From Dipteris shenzhenensis (taxonomy: Eukaryota > Polypodiophyta > Polypodiopsida > Gleicheniales): DNA of 64,000 nt. The stretch is from NCBI GenBank assembly GCA_047967505.1, contig CM106539.1; one strand, given 5' to 3'. The position numbers and the translations under genes were made by a program. The notes beneath the pieces are model-generated. The model did no database searches and was not told the origin of the DNA. It saw nothing but the letters and a program-made list of their open reading frames with translations. Of this stretch, positions 12,701 through 24,502 are shown piece by piece; the first letter of the stretch is position 1; each line of letters starts with the position of its first letter.

Positions 12701-13719
12701 AATAACCTTGAAAGCTAATATCAAGGAGTATCTAGTTGCACTAGACAAATATTCTTTCATAGGCTCCATTGGTAGAGATGCCACTCAGCATCGACTAGCA
12801 AAGCCAAGATCACAGACATAAAATTCCCAAATAGGTATATATCTAAGAAATTATAAAGTTATAAAATTTGAGGAAGGAAACTTGTATCCACCCAAAAGAG
12901 TCCTCCTTTTCATATAGCGCATGAGGTTGTTTAGTTTATTGGCAATAGACATGTTGGATTGCTTAGTTATTGCAATCGATTGAACCATTCTCAGACATTG
13001 GCTATGCAAGCAAGCAAGGTGCAGAGAGCCCAAGCAGAAGAACTTGCACATTTTGGAGCGATAGGAATTGGAAGAATCAATCCATAAGCTCACTAAAAGC
13101 AAACAAGATTTGGAAAGGTCTATCTATGGCCAAGTTCAACATGCTGTGGACAAGTAATGAGATTAGTCAATAGAACGAGTTCAAAAGTTGAAGGGAACAC
13201 CTTTGGGATTGAAGGAGAGGAAAAGACAATTGCAATCTATGGATGCATCGTCAACCAATAGTGGTGCCCAAAAGAGGAGAGTACAGGCTACTAGGTTAGT
13301 TCCCCAATATTTCAATGAAATTTCTTACTCCAAAATGTTCGTGGTGTTGCATTATTTCCACTAGGACTCATTTGTACTCTACTTTAGGAATTTCATGGAG
13401 GATGTGATGGGAACAATGGAAATGTGATCCTTCATATGTGCACTATCCACACTAAAACAATAACAGTGATGGACAAGGATCTTGCACTCGCCAAGCGCAT
13501 CCACTCCGATCCCTCCCTTAGGCCCTAGATGTTGTTTAGGTTCACTTGGTATAATATGAATCATTTTGTAAATCTCTGCCCTTTGAGGCCAATGAATAAA
13601 AGATATTTTTATGTTCTATTACTGTTCCCATGTTATTATACATGTTATGTGATGCTTTTCATAAGTTTATGCAAGTTCAATGTGAATTTGAGTGGTCAAA
13701 TGATGTTTTTCCGATGTGG
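9779..13719. other. About 3.9 kb without a recognisable gene
   Basis: AT-rich sequence with only short, unrelated open frames. I found no transposon domain, RNA gene or repeat array. A pyrimidine-rich then G-rich run occurs at 11840-11880. Confidence 0.5.
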
Positions 13720-13862
13720 CGTAGAAGGGAAAAGTGCTCAGCATTGCGTGGGGAGCCCAAAAAGGTCAAAACCCTCTTGGTCAAATAGGCTCCATACGTG
13801 CAATAGAGGGTTTTGACCTTTCTGGGCTCCCCACGTGATGCTGAACACTTTTCCCTTCTATG
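13720..13862. repeat. 143-bp hairpin (inverted repeat, 58-bp arms)
   Basis: The left arm 13720-13777 and right arm 13805-13862 are complementary with only a few mismatches, separated by 27 bases. Both arms carry the palindromic partners of GGGCTCCCCACGTGATGCTG and GGTCAAAACCCTCT. It could be a foldback/MITE remnant or the precursor of small RNAs. No flanking target duplication is obvious. Confidence 0.85.
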
Positions 13863-14049
13863 CTAGTGTGAGATTCTTGTTGGATTGCTCAGAAATGACC
13901 ATTATAGCGCAAAAAGTTATCTAATAGCATGCTTTTAAACAGAATAGTGAATGAAAATGCCAACAACAATTAAAGTTACAAAATACAATGACAGTATAAA
14001 ACAAATTTTGTAAAAGAAGACAAAATGGGACACTGTATAAAAAGTATAT
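13863..14049. other. No gene seen
   Basis: AT-rich stretch between the hairpin and the gene-like region that follows; nothing recognised. Confidence 0.4.
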
Positions 14050-16340
14050 CTGTATTCATATAAAATAAAAGTTTTGTACAATAAGGCTTCACAGCCTTTC
14101 TCTCTTCTCTAAAACATTGAGAATATCGGGCTTTGAATTCCCAAATAGAATCCTAGCTCTAAACCTAGTCGATAGAGCATCAACACTATTGTCGTTGGCT
14201 GGCCAAATACATGGCTGCTTCCATCAATGCCATACCTTGAAATTGGTTCCAAAAGCATTGAGGGCAACCATGCGATTCACCAAAATGACCTTGTGAGCAT
14301 TCTAATTGATGTCAGCATGACCAATCACTCGTGGGACAAGGCCTTGCACTTCAGGAGGTCATCAGTGCCTTGTGGTGAAAACTTTTTATGGATAACCACA
14401 AAGCACCCTTTTGCTTGGCCAAGGTAATGTGCCAGTGAGTGATCTCGGCCGAAGCTACTGCGAACAAGGCCTTGCCAAGATGAGAAGAGGTCGACCTCAA
14501 ATGCATCCTACAACAATCCAAAATTACATTAGAATGCCGATAAAGCAAAATTATCCCAAGAGCGAAGAAATTCAAAGCTCATAGTTTCTTACCACTATGG
14601 AGTCACCATGCTCAATCCCTTCCTCTTTTCAATGAGGATGGATCTAGAGGCCTCCTGCTATCCTGACTGAGATGTCAAGGCTTCTTCTTGAACATCAGGT
14701 AGGTCGCAGTAGATCGATTTGTCTGCATCTTTGATTTTGGCTAGTGTTAAAGCATGAACCTCTTCTATTGAATCATCTACTCCCAAAAACCTAGATTCTT
14801 GCATAGTTGTGTCCACCTCATATCCACACAGGACACCAAGAGCTTCATCCTCCTAGAGACCAAACATAACCTCGATGTCATGGAGAAAGAAATATTTTTT
14901 TCCATCAACAAGAAGGGGAGCAAGAAACCATATCAAAGTTGAAACTAAAGTAACTTTATAATCGATACCCAAATGTTCTAAATATAAATAGTAAAATGAA
15001 TTGTATATTTTTTGGGCAAAACTTGACATTGACATGAAACAAAACCATTCAAAACATCAAAATTAATTGCACCACTATGAATTGGAAAATGTCAAAATCC
15101 ACAATTGTTCCACCCCACATTGCTTACCATCTTCAATATTGCACGAGGAATAAAACTAGCACTATGCATGCGCTTCTGTGCTTTTCACCATTTAAGGTAA
15201 AGTGAAAGGACTCAAGAATGCCATCCTCCATGAGTAATAGGTGTTCGTACATGTCCCTGAGAGTCCATTGTGATGTGACGGTGGTCACATTCTTGACATC
15301 TCCTAGATGAGAATCAATACATAAACTTACCCCTGTATTATCATCATCGTTAGAGTCAAGGGGGAGCCAATTACCACCTATTTTCTTCCAGTGCCTATAT
15401 TGGAAAGAAAAATATAACATTTGGCGAGACATGTGGTACTTAACAACCACATTGTCCTTACATACATGGCATTGAAACAGATCACCCTTTTGTTCACCTG
15501 TCCTGCTTTCCCAATTCACCCCAAGCAATTCCTCAAGGGAATTCTCATGTAGGCACTTGCATGACCACATGGTTTTTGTTCTATGCATCTAAATATTCTG
15601 AAAACAAGCAAAAATGTGTAGCAGCATAAACCAAGAAAACCTTACCCATTTAGAGCCAAATGTAAATTTCATGGCCATGCCCACATCCTTTGCAATCTTT
15701 TCCTTGTATGATTACACTATTCTTGTGTCCACCATGCTGCAATCCATGTCTTCAAGTTGTGCTGTTGCAATGCATTGAAGATGGTATAGCTTGATGCCAT
15801 CCTTGGAGTAATGTACTTGGCATTATACAAATAGATATTTCTCTATTTCAGGACTTCTCTCCAGCATGAATTTGCCTTCCTAAAGCCTCATGAATGGCAG
15901 TAAACTTACCTAAGTAGCACTCGACTAGTCCCCACTCCGCAAAGTCTGAAGGAAATACATATGTTATGCACAAGTGCTATTTCAAAATACAATTTCAAAT
16001 TGACTCATTACACTTAGAAATCTTACACAAAATGCATACTTACAATGCGATGGTATTGTTGATTGATTGCATGATGGAGGAAGGTGCATGTCCTTCCCCA
16101 TGTAGATGTGTTGCACCTTTGCAAGCCATCCTTTCTTCCCAAGCTTGAACTTCATGATGCCACCCTTCCAGTCATGCAAAATATCACCTCTCTTGCTCTT
16201 AGGAAGCTTATGTGGACCCTTGGCAGATCCTCTCATGACTATCCAATCATTCAAGTTGTAGGTGCAAGTCACCGAGTGCATTTTTGCTCCTGTGGACACA
16301 GAGGACATGTATGGTCCCCTCACCATGCTTGTACAGAGGT
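14050..16340 (-). pseudogene. Unrecognised gene-like region, minus strand (copy 1 of a repeated segment)
   Basis: I do not recognise the protein. Minus-strand frames with protein-like composition lie at 16326-15982, 15588-15133 and 14575-14351. The 15588-15133 frame has a Cys/His pattern (CKCLHENS, then FQCHVCKDN and KYHMSR) that could bind zinc. The 16326 frame contains LNDWIVMRGSAKGP and GGIMKFKLGKKGWLAKV. Parts of this region recur, diverged, at 18120-18850 and 18850-19420, which supports a real ancestral gene or element. Intron limits cannot be set and stops interrupt all copies. Confidence 0.4.
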
Positions 16341-16359
16341 CACAACAGCAAGAGTGGAC

Positions 16360-16720
16360 CTAAAAGTGCAGCTTGGAGGGAGAGAGAACCTCTGATAGAG
16401 GGAGAGAGGGAGAGGGGGGGAAGGTATAAAGGGTGTAACTGAAGGTGGAGAGAAGCTCCAAGAGGTGTTGTAGCTAGGAATGGAGGGAGAAAGAGCACAG
16501 GGGGAAGAGCAGTTGCTCTAGGAGGTGTTGTAGATACTAGGAATGGAGGGAGAAAGAGCAGAGGGGATGAGAAGCTAGTACATGAGGTACTATAGCTAGG
16601 AATGGAGGGAGAAAGAGTAAAGGGGGATGAGCAGCTGTTGCTATAGGAGGTGTTGTAGCTAGGAATGGAGAGAGAATGAGCAGTTGCTACAAGAGGTGCT
16701 GGAGAGGGAGAAAGACATTG
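16360..16720. repeat. GA-rich minisatellite, units of about 58-70 bp
   Basis: A unit containing GAGGTGTTGTAGCTAGGAAT followed by GGAGGGAGAAAGAGC recurs at about 16458, 16516, 16580 and 16645 with varying length. The long Pro/Ser/Leu frame on the minus strand (16921-16340) is produced by this composition. Confidence 0.8.
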
Positions 16721-16939
16721 GACCAAAGCAGGAAGGGGTAGAGAAGTTGCCAAATGAGTTCCCACATTTGAAAAATGGAGGGAGAATGGAGTTGGACTAG
16801 AGAAGAGGAAGGGCAGGCTTGCAACAAGCTGAGAGAGGGGCAAATTTGCCCAAAAGGGCCCACCGCCTCTTGAATGACTTGTAGGACTATTTGGGGGAGG
16901 TGCATATGGGAGGAGGGTCAAGCATGGGTTGAGGGGGGG

Positions 16940-18119
16940 GGATGGTTAGAGTGTGGTCCTTGGTGTAAGAGGAGTAGACAATAGGGGTTGTTTATAGGTC
17001 TACCCGCCCTCCACCTCAACATGGCATTGCCCCACAAAAAGGAGCACTCCCATTGGTACACCTCAAATACCTCACTAATCCCTTAAAATTAGGAGACACT
17101 AATTGGGGGCCCTTTGGAGACCCCAATTCTCCCCTAATGGTTGCATGCGGCCATTGTAGCAGAGCTGAAGGAGCTTGCTACCTATGATCCCTCTCACTAA
17201 GAAGCGACTCTATTGGCATTGAGTCATTGATGTAGATTTGCCCACACGTGCTATTGTTTGGAGGTCGAACATCATTGCATATGCAGATCACATTTGTTGG
17301 TGGTGCCGGTAGTCAGCCTTGGATAATCAGCAGCTAACAACCTCATTGCTTGAAAGTCTATTGTCTGGGTTGTGATGGAGTCGACAATGCATGGAAGTTG
17401 TTTAACGATGTTGTGCCAATGAATGTGCGCAGTGCTGTTGTTGTAGTCGCTACGGGATGTAGGTCGGTGAGGTGTACCTTAAGCTTGCAGCCTTAGTTTC
17501 TATTGGAGGCTTGTAGAGTCACTGTAGAAGTTTAGGTCAGCCTTTCAAGCACTCTTTCCCATTGAATAGAGAACAAATGCAAAAAAACACTTCTCTATCT
17601 CCCTTTCTCAGATCCAATTAGAGATTAGAATTCCTATCCTCTCTCTCCCTAAGGCTAGAATGAAATCTCTAAATGGAGTTTAAGAATCTCTCTCTCTCAA
17701 TTGACAAAGAGATGAAACCTGTCTCTCTCACAACTAGAAAACTCTAAATAACAAGATGAGTAGAATTCGACAGAAATTCAGTAGAAGTGAATAAAATGAA
17801 CTCCCAATTGGTCAAGAACTCTTAAACTCAATCTCTCAATCAGACAATCTCTTACACGAGGATCTCAATGCCTCAAGGGAAGACAAGGGAGCTCTAATAC
17901 CATGAACAAATATGGAGAGAGTAGAGGAGAAGAGTGGAGATGAGGAGAGAGGGAACAACTAGAGAGCACACCACAAATGACTAACAGTACAGTAGATTTA
18001 GTTGAAAAATAAAGAATATATACAAACCCCTTTAGGGTTAGGGTTAGGGCTTCTAACCCTTCCTTTTTAGCACTCTTTTGGGTTGGTGCCATGCACATAT
18101 GATAACATGACATTGAGAT
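16940..18119. other. No gene seen
   Basis: No protein recognised. CT-rich stretches occur around 17590-17720, and a short run of three TTAGGG-type units occurs at 18034-18053, too short to be telomeric. Confidence 0.5.
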
Positions 18120-19420
18120 GAATCCTCAACATTGTCATACCTAATAAACACATTTTCCTTACATTCATTTCATTGAAACACATCACCCTTTTGTTCACCT
18201 AACCAGGTTCCCCAATTCATCCCAAGCAAATCTGGAGCAAATCTTGATGAACATTTTCATCTACATGCTTGTAGGACCACATAGTTTATAATCTAAGCAT
18301 ATGTATATTTCAAAAACAAGAAAAAAAATGTGTAGAGGCATAAACCAAGATAGCCTTGCCCATTTATATCCAAATGTGAACTTCATGATGATTCCCACAT
18401 CCTTTGCAACATATTCCTTGTATGATTTCAATGTCCTTGAGTCTACCATGCTACAATCCATGTCCGAAAGTTGTGGTGGTGCAATGTTTTGTAGATGGCC
18501 ATAGCTTGATGATGTCCTTGTAGTGATGTATGTTGCATTATAGCAATACACATTCTTCTTTTACAAGGGGGAAGACTCCTACCTAGCATGCATTTTCTTA
18601 CCTAAATCCTCATGAATTGCAATGAACTTACCTCTATGAATGACTTGATTGGTTCCCATTCCTAAAAGTTATAAGGGAATACATGTACCATGAATAAGGG
18701 ATCTTTTAAAGTCAATAAAAAAACTTCCTAATGGACTCATTACACCTACAGGTAAAAAAGCTACATAGATAGAAAGATATACAGTGTGATGGTGTCCTAG
18801 ATTGATTGAATGATGGACGTAAGTGCATGTCTTTCCCCATGTAGACGTGTTACACTCCATGTCTTAAAGTTGTTGTGGTGTAATGTTTTGCAAATGGCCA
18901 TAGCTTGATGGTGTCCTTGGAGTGATTTATGCTATATTATAGCAATAGGCATTTGTCTTTTGCAAAGAGGAAGACTCCTCCTAGCATGCATCTCCTTACC
19001 TAACTCCCCATGAATTGCTATAAACTTACCTGTGAATGACTCGACTAGTTCCCACTCCTCAAAGTTGTAAGGAAATACATCTACCATGAATAAAAGCTCT
19101 TATAAAATCAACACAAAATTTCCAAATTGACTCACTACACTTATAGGTAAATAAGGTACATAGATAGAAAGACATACAGTGCAATGGTAACGTAGATTGA
19201 TTGAATGATGGAGGTAGCCAGATGTCTTTTCCCATGTAGATGTGTTACACTTTTTCAAGCCATTATTTCTTCCCAAACTTGAAATTCAAGATGCAACCCT
19301 TCCACTCATGCAAGACACACCTTTCTTGCTCTTGGGAAGCTCATGTGGACCTTTGGCCAATCTTTCATGACTATCCAATCATTCAAGCTATGGGTGCAAG
19401 GGATCCATTCATTCAATGCA
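18120..19420 (-). pseudogene. Two further diverged copies of the 15.6-16.3 kb segment
   Basis: The blocks 18120-18850 and 18850-19420 both repeat the sequence seen at 15640-16300: CCATGTC..AAGTTGT, ATGGCCATAGCTTGATG, GACTCATTACAC and the TTCCCCATGTAGA stretch, in the same order and orientation. The minus-strand frame at 18551-18261 retains FTFGYKWA. All copies are broken and the function is unknown. Confidence 0.5.
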
Positions 19421-19594
19421 TTTAGAGTGATGAAAAAAACATAAGAGGCCACACCATTGCATGATCTTGTATCCATGCTCCTCATGATGCATGTAGGACA
19501 ATGAAGAGGAGGAATATAGGTCACACCAGCAAGAATAAAACTCCAATAGGAGGTGGTGCAGCTTGGAGAAAGAGAGCAAATCCAATAGAGGCAA

Positions 19595-19595
<1 letters not shown>

Positions 19596-19646
<51 letters not shown>
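19596..19646. repeat. GA microsatellite
   Basis: An uninterrupted GA run of about 50 bp embedded in purine-rich sequence (19590-19990). Ser-Leu and Arg-Glu frames here are artefacts. Confidence 0.95.
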
Positions 19647-19653
<7 letters not shown>

Positions 19654-19659
19654 GGGGGG

Positions 19660-20384
19660 GCATGGGGGAAGGGGAGGGAGGGTACAAAGGATACAGAGAA
19701 CATGTGGTAAAGTACTAGTACCACAAGGTGTTATAGCCAAAATGGGAGAAACTAGAGCAAAAAGGAATAGAGCAAGAGGGGGTAGAAAAAGAGGAGGTGG
19801 AGAGTAGAGGGGGTAGAGTGCTGAGTACGAGAGGCTAGGGGAAGAAAAAGAGGGGAAAAAAGATAGAGCAATGGAGTAGGAGAGGATAGAGGAAGAAAAA
19901 AGAGGGGGAAAAGGTTAGAGCAAGAGACAAAAGGGGAAAAGGGACAACCAAATTTTTAAAAAGTAGAGGGAGAAACTAAAGAAATGGAGCATAGAAAGAG
20001 GAGTAGACCTGCATTGTAGCAAACCAAGACAAAATCAAAGTTTTCCCAAAAGGGCCCACCTCCTCCTTGAATGACATTTGGGGATAATTTGTGGAAGGAT
20101 CATATGGGAGGAGCGTCAGCATGGAGATGGTGTGGGTGGTCCCTAGTGCAAGGGGAAAAACTAATAGAGGCTCTCTACATGCCTTGCCACCCTCCATCTC
20201 AACATACCATGCCCCACACCTTGGAGTACTGTCATTCATACACTTAAATCCCTCTTTAATCCCTTGAAATTAGGAAACACTAGTTCAAGGCCCTTTTGAG
20301 ACCCCATTTCTCCCCTAATGAGTGAATTGACATGATGGAAAAATGTATGCTTATCATTAGTAGAATTATATATCCCACCATATG
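19660..20384. other. Purine-rich, no gene
   Basis: From 19740 to 19980 the strand is strongly A/G-rich with repeated GAGTAGAGGGGGTAGAG-like wording. The stretch 20030-20300 is similar to 16850-17140 (AAAAGGGCCCACC and TTGAATGAC in both), extending the duplicated region. Confidence 0.5.
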
Positions 20385-21035
20385 ACCTAAATGCAAATTA
20401 TTATGTACCAAATGCAAAATTTCTCTTTGCCAAATGCAAATTGCTATGTGCTAGATGCAAAATTCTGTGTGCTAAATGCAATTCAACATGTTCCATGGAA
20501 GGACACATTCATTGGTCTTAAAGAAGAATTGTGCCAAGTCTGCCAACCACACAAATGTGTGGTTATATGCTAAATGCAACGTCATATGCACTAAAAACAG
20601 AGTGCTATGTGCTAAATTCAATTTTCTATATATCATATTCAAATTTATTTATCTTGAAAGGAAATTCAAAAGAACCCAAGAAAGGGTAGGTTTCGTGGTC
20701 TTATAAATTTTAATCTCCCCACACAAATGTGTGGTTATGTGCCAAATGCAAAGTTCTACTTGCCAAATTCAAATTACTATGTGCTACATGCAAATTGCTA
20801 TGTGTTATATGCGATTTTCTATGTGCTACAGGAAAATAGAAATGAACCCACGAAAGGGCACATTTCTTGGTCTTATAATTTTTAGAGAGGAAGTGTGCCA
20901 ACTCTCCCCCACAAAAATGTGTGGTTATGTGCTAACTACAAAGTTCTATGTGCCAAATGCAAAGTCTTATGTGCTAAATTCAAATTTCTATGTGTTAAAT
21001 TAGAATTGATTTGTCTTGAGTGCGAATTCAAATGA
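20385..21035. repeat. Nested tandem repeat (about 21-bp unit inside a 170-190-bp unit)
   Basis: Short units around CTATGTGCTAAATGCAAATT recur many times. They are grouped in larger units, each holding CACACAAATGTGTGGTTATG and a GGACACATT..TTGGTCTTA stretch, near 20500, 20690 and 20860 with a trace at 21060. The short units are imperfect and adjacent, with no spacers, so this is not a CRISPR array. Confidence 0.85.
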
Positions 21036-21096
21036 CCCAAGGAACAAATGAACCAAAGGAAGGTCACGTTCCTTGTATTAACAGAATTCTCACTCA

Positions 21097-22542
21097 TTGC
21101 AAGAACCACCACTAGTTGAATTATCCAGCTCGGGAGAGTCCATGAGTCAGGATAGAGACATGGGTGAACCCTCTCATGTTAGAGCCTCAGTAGCTCTGGA
21201 CTCCATCCCCATTGATCTCCACTCTCCTACCCCATCTACAACAGCAGCCACATTATGGGAAACCTTTTCCAATATCATGGGAAGGCTTGGATTAATAGAC
21301 CCAATAGAGTGGCTAAACCCATTAGCTAGATAGCAGACTAGGGCAATGCTAGAGGCTCAAATGCCGGCCCAACCACTGATGTCAGAAGCCATACTCAAGG
21401 ATCCAAGTCCCACAATACCTAATGGCATTCAACCCCCGTCATACCAATTCTTTGACGATAGACAATCCTATGGGGAGGGATTTGGACCCACACTCTTACA
21501 AGGGTCCCAAATGCTAGAGGAAAGAGGGTAGAGGAGTAACCCCAAAGGTCAACAGTTAAGACCCTCCACCTCAGAGTCCCCTATGATGCCCCCTTGACAA
21601 CAAAGCATGGGAGATATTCCCTACCCAGCAAGTGCCCCTTAGAGGCCTATGCCTGCAAGGAACATACCACTCCCTAAAGGACCTCTAGTCCAACTTGTTA
21701 GGCCTAACTTGACCCAAGTCACAATGCCAATGCCTAATAGGCTTGAATCCTCCCATCCCAACCTTGTGCCATCAAATCCGTGGATCCCTTCATCAGGACC
21801 ACCAATGTATGGCACATCGCTGACCATTGCTCAACCTCCCACTGTATCACAAATGGTCCTTACAAACGAAGCTATGAGAATCCTAGTGCAAGCACTAGGA
21901 AGGGGGGCCACTGCTCCGCCACCAATGTTTCCAAGATGGGATACCAATCCCTCAAGAAGCAAGCCTATCACAATCTCTAAGCTAATCACCAAATTTGTAG
22001 GAGAAGGAGACCTAGTCTCCCATGTTGAGAGGTTTGAACAAATCTGTGACACCTTTGGTGATATCAGGGATCTAGACAAGGTCAATGCTTTTAGCTTGAG
22101 CCTTGATGGCAAGGCTGGACAATGGTTTAGATCCTTAAACCCTGAGGAGAAAATAAATTGGGACACATTGCGTAGATCTTTCATTTTGGGGTTTGTCCCC
22201 AGTGGTGCCAAGTGGAGCCCACTTAACCAACTTTATCCGATGAAGCAGAAGGACACTGAGTCCTTAAGAGACTATATCACTAGGATCAAACGTCTAAACT
22301 CCCTATGTGAACCCCACGAGAGGATGAGTGATGTGCAACTTCTGCCATGCTTCCTTATAGGGCTACGAGATGCTAAGCTACATGATCATTTGTTTGCTAT
22401 GAATCCCACATCGTTTGAGCTATGCAGCAAGGTGGCAATACGCCTAGGGGATAACATGAGGGAGACACCTCAAAAGGATAGATCATTTGCTTCCTTTGAT
22501 ATGTCCCAAAATAGCACACGCTTCAACCTCAAAAGCAACTAG
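21097..22542 (+). pseudogene. Ty3-type gag (single frame with a few stops)
   Basis: One reading frame runs through this stretch with TAG stops near 21331 and 21529 and a TGA near 21595. The best part, 21649-22542 (297 codons), contains the retrotransposon gag core: FVGEGDLVSHVERFEQICD, KAGQWFRSLNP, WDTLRRSFILGF and ESLRDYITRIKRL. Gag builds the particle. The N-terminal third is Pro/Ser-rich and low in similarity. The few stops are mostly one transition away from Gln or Arg codons, so decay looks mild here. Confidence 0.85.
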
Positions 22543-23330
22543 GGATGCAAGCATTATGCTGCCCAAGATGCTCAACATGGAAGAGTTGAACACATAACTA
22601 TTATGTAAGTTGAGCCAACAATGGAATATTGAAGCACCAAAAGATGCTCCTAGCAACCCCCATCTATTTCCACAAAGAGATAACATATGGTGTGGGGTAT
22701 GCACTAGAAATAGTCCCACTCAGGAATGCCCTCATCTTAGAGCCAGGTCAACACTCTATTATGCCCATTGTGTTCATTAGGGAAATCATGGCACATCCCA
22801 ATGTCAGTATCCTAGGGTGATTCCTCAACCCATGTATCAACAAAGGCCGCATCTACCATTGCCTACATCGTCCAATCCACCCAATCAGGCACAATTAGCA
22901 ATACAAGGAGCCACATCAACCAATCAAGGGCAATTTAGGGCTCAAAATATTCTATTATGCTCGCTAATTCTGGGACCTCAGCCACCATGAATTACTCCCT
23001 TGAATCAAGTATTGGTGGAAGAGCTACCTAGTGATTGGGGAGACCCCAAACCTACCTACAGTGGACACAACTATCCCCAAAATGGTGGCAATGCAAATCG
23101 GTCCAACATTATAAGTCACTACATCATACAAGGTGACCAACATATTCCGGTCTACCAGACGGCACCGATTCCTCAAAAAATGGGAGATAGGAACAACTTG
23201 ACCAAGGCACAACCCATTCAATGCCATATGTGTCAAGGGCAACACCTTGCCAATGAGTGTCCATATAAGGGATTTAATCATGAGGTTACAAGCTAAAGAC
23301 CTTAATAAGAGCTTCGTAAACAAGCCAAAA
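22543..23330 (+). pseudogene. Gag C-terminus with zinc-knuckle remnants
   Basis: Several Cys/His clusters follow the gag core in changing frames. At 22691 the frame reads CGVCTRNSPTQEC, with the expected histidine replaced by proline; near 22758 HCVH.GNHGTSQC has one internal stop. At 23223 CHMCQGQHLANEC is intact, with three rather than four residues between the second Cys and the His. Knuckles of this type bind the element RNA. The inverted copy near 63800 also has two knuckles with the same CQGPH spacing, which supports the unusual spacing as a family trait. Confidence 0.65.
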
Positions 23331-23878
23331 GGGATAAAGCTAGTGCGTCACAGCCTAGAGACAAGATGGGTTGGATGAAGAGACAGCCTCCCTACCAACA
23401 TCATCTTCCTCTGATGATACTCTCTCAAATGGTACCAACAATAACCACCCGCATCAGGCAAATGAGGCACCTATAACGGCTTCAACCCACCACCACACCT
23501 AAGGGTCACGATGAATATTCCAACCCATGGGTGGGGAAACAAGGTCTCACCGAGGTGCATGAATTGGTACACAAGTGCCAAGAGGAATGTCAGAAGAGTC
23601 TCAAGGCTAGCAAGAGTACTGATACAATTCATCCTAGATATGAGATAAATGCTTGAGCCCCAAAAGCCTTGCAAATACCTGAAAGGGTAGAGGAAGAAGG
23701 TGTGTCATGCCCTTCAATAGAGGGATCCACCCTAATGCAACAGATGTTTGAAGAAGACCCTACCTTGCAACAACTAAAGGAGGATGAGAACATGTCCTTT
23801 TATGGCTTAGAAGACTCCAAATCAATAGGCACGGAATCTATGATTGGTCCTTGAGACATCGCAAGATTAGCCTCATTC
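23331..23878 (+). pseudogene. Gag-protease linker
   Basis: The open stretch 23669-23854 contains MFEEDPTLQQLKEDENMSFY. A clearly related sequence (MFEEDP, then NPMSFYGF) is encoded on the minus strand near 63020-62950, showing that this linker is a conserved part of the element. Function unknown. Confidence 0.55.
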
Positions 23879-24502
23879 ATGTCCACTAAGATCAAGATAC
23901 CCATCGCAATACTATTACAAAGTAATCCTACTCTATGGAGAGACCTCTTTGATTGGATGAATGGGAAAATAGTGACACCCCAACCCACAAATCTTGATAA
24001 TGTTGAATCTCCCAATCATGCTCAAGACCTTCCAAGGGTGCCAGTCAACAAATTGGGCCAATATTTTGAGAGTGATGACTCGAATGCAATGATACCCATC
24101 TCCTTCCATGATAAGAAAGCTATGGCAATCTTGGACACAGGAGCAGGTGTTAGCATCATCACGAAACAATGCTGGGAAAAGTGGGGAAGCCCCGATCGAT
24201 AGAGTACTTCCTTGGTAGTTAAATTAGCTGATGGAGGCATAGCTCATCCCATAGGAGTACTCAAGGACATTGAAATCAAAACTTGTGGTCTCAAATATCG
24301 GGTGTGCCATGTTGTAATGGATTTCCAAAACAACCCTGGGTATGAGGCTATTCTAGGAAGACCTTTCTTACGTATGGCAGGATTGATCCATGATTGGTGC
24401 TCCAATAATATTTATCTAAGGAAAGATCAGCAAGTCATGAGGGTTGATCTCCAAACATGGAAGTGTCACACTATGTCTGCAAATCTATTTGCAGGCAGCT
24501 AA
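23879..24502 (+). pseudogene. Retroviral-type aspartic protease (retropepsin)
   Basis: The protease cleaves the gag polyprotein. The frame 23879-24202 begins IKIPIAILLQSNPTLWRD and carries the active site AILDTGAGVSIITK. A stop or shift near 24200 separates it from 24212-24502, which holds the second half: VKLADGGIAHPIGV, then YEAILGRPFLRMAG, the usual C-terminal hydrophobic-GR motif. The catalytic D-T-G-A is intact. The domain is close to full length but split. Confidence 0.8.

Noticed and set aside
16340-16921. 193-codon Pro/Ser/Leu-rich frame on the minus strand
   Set aside because: Generated by the GA-rich minisatellite; the repeats do not preserve a codon phase and no domain is visible.
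18025-18060. TTAGGG-like units here and CCCTAA-like units at 30193-30213
   Set aside because: Only about three units each. Too short for telomeric DNA; they occur by chance or as ordinary short interstitial repeats.
20385-21035. Regularly repeated 20-bp units that could suggest a CRISPR array
   Set aside because: Units are imperfect and directly adjacent with no unique spacers of constant length, the context is a plant genome, and there are no cas genes. It is a nested tandem repeat.
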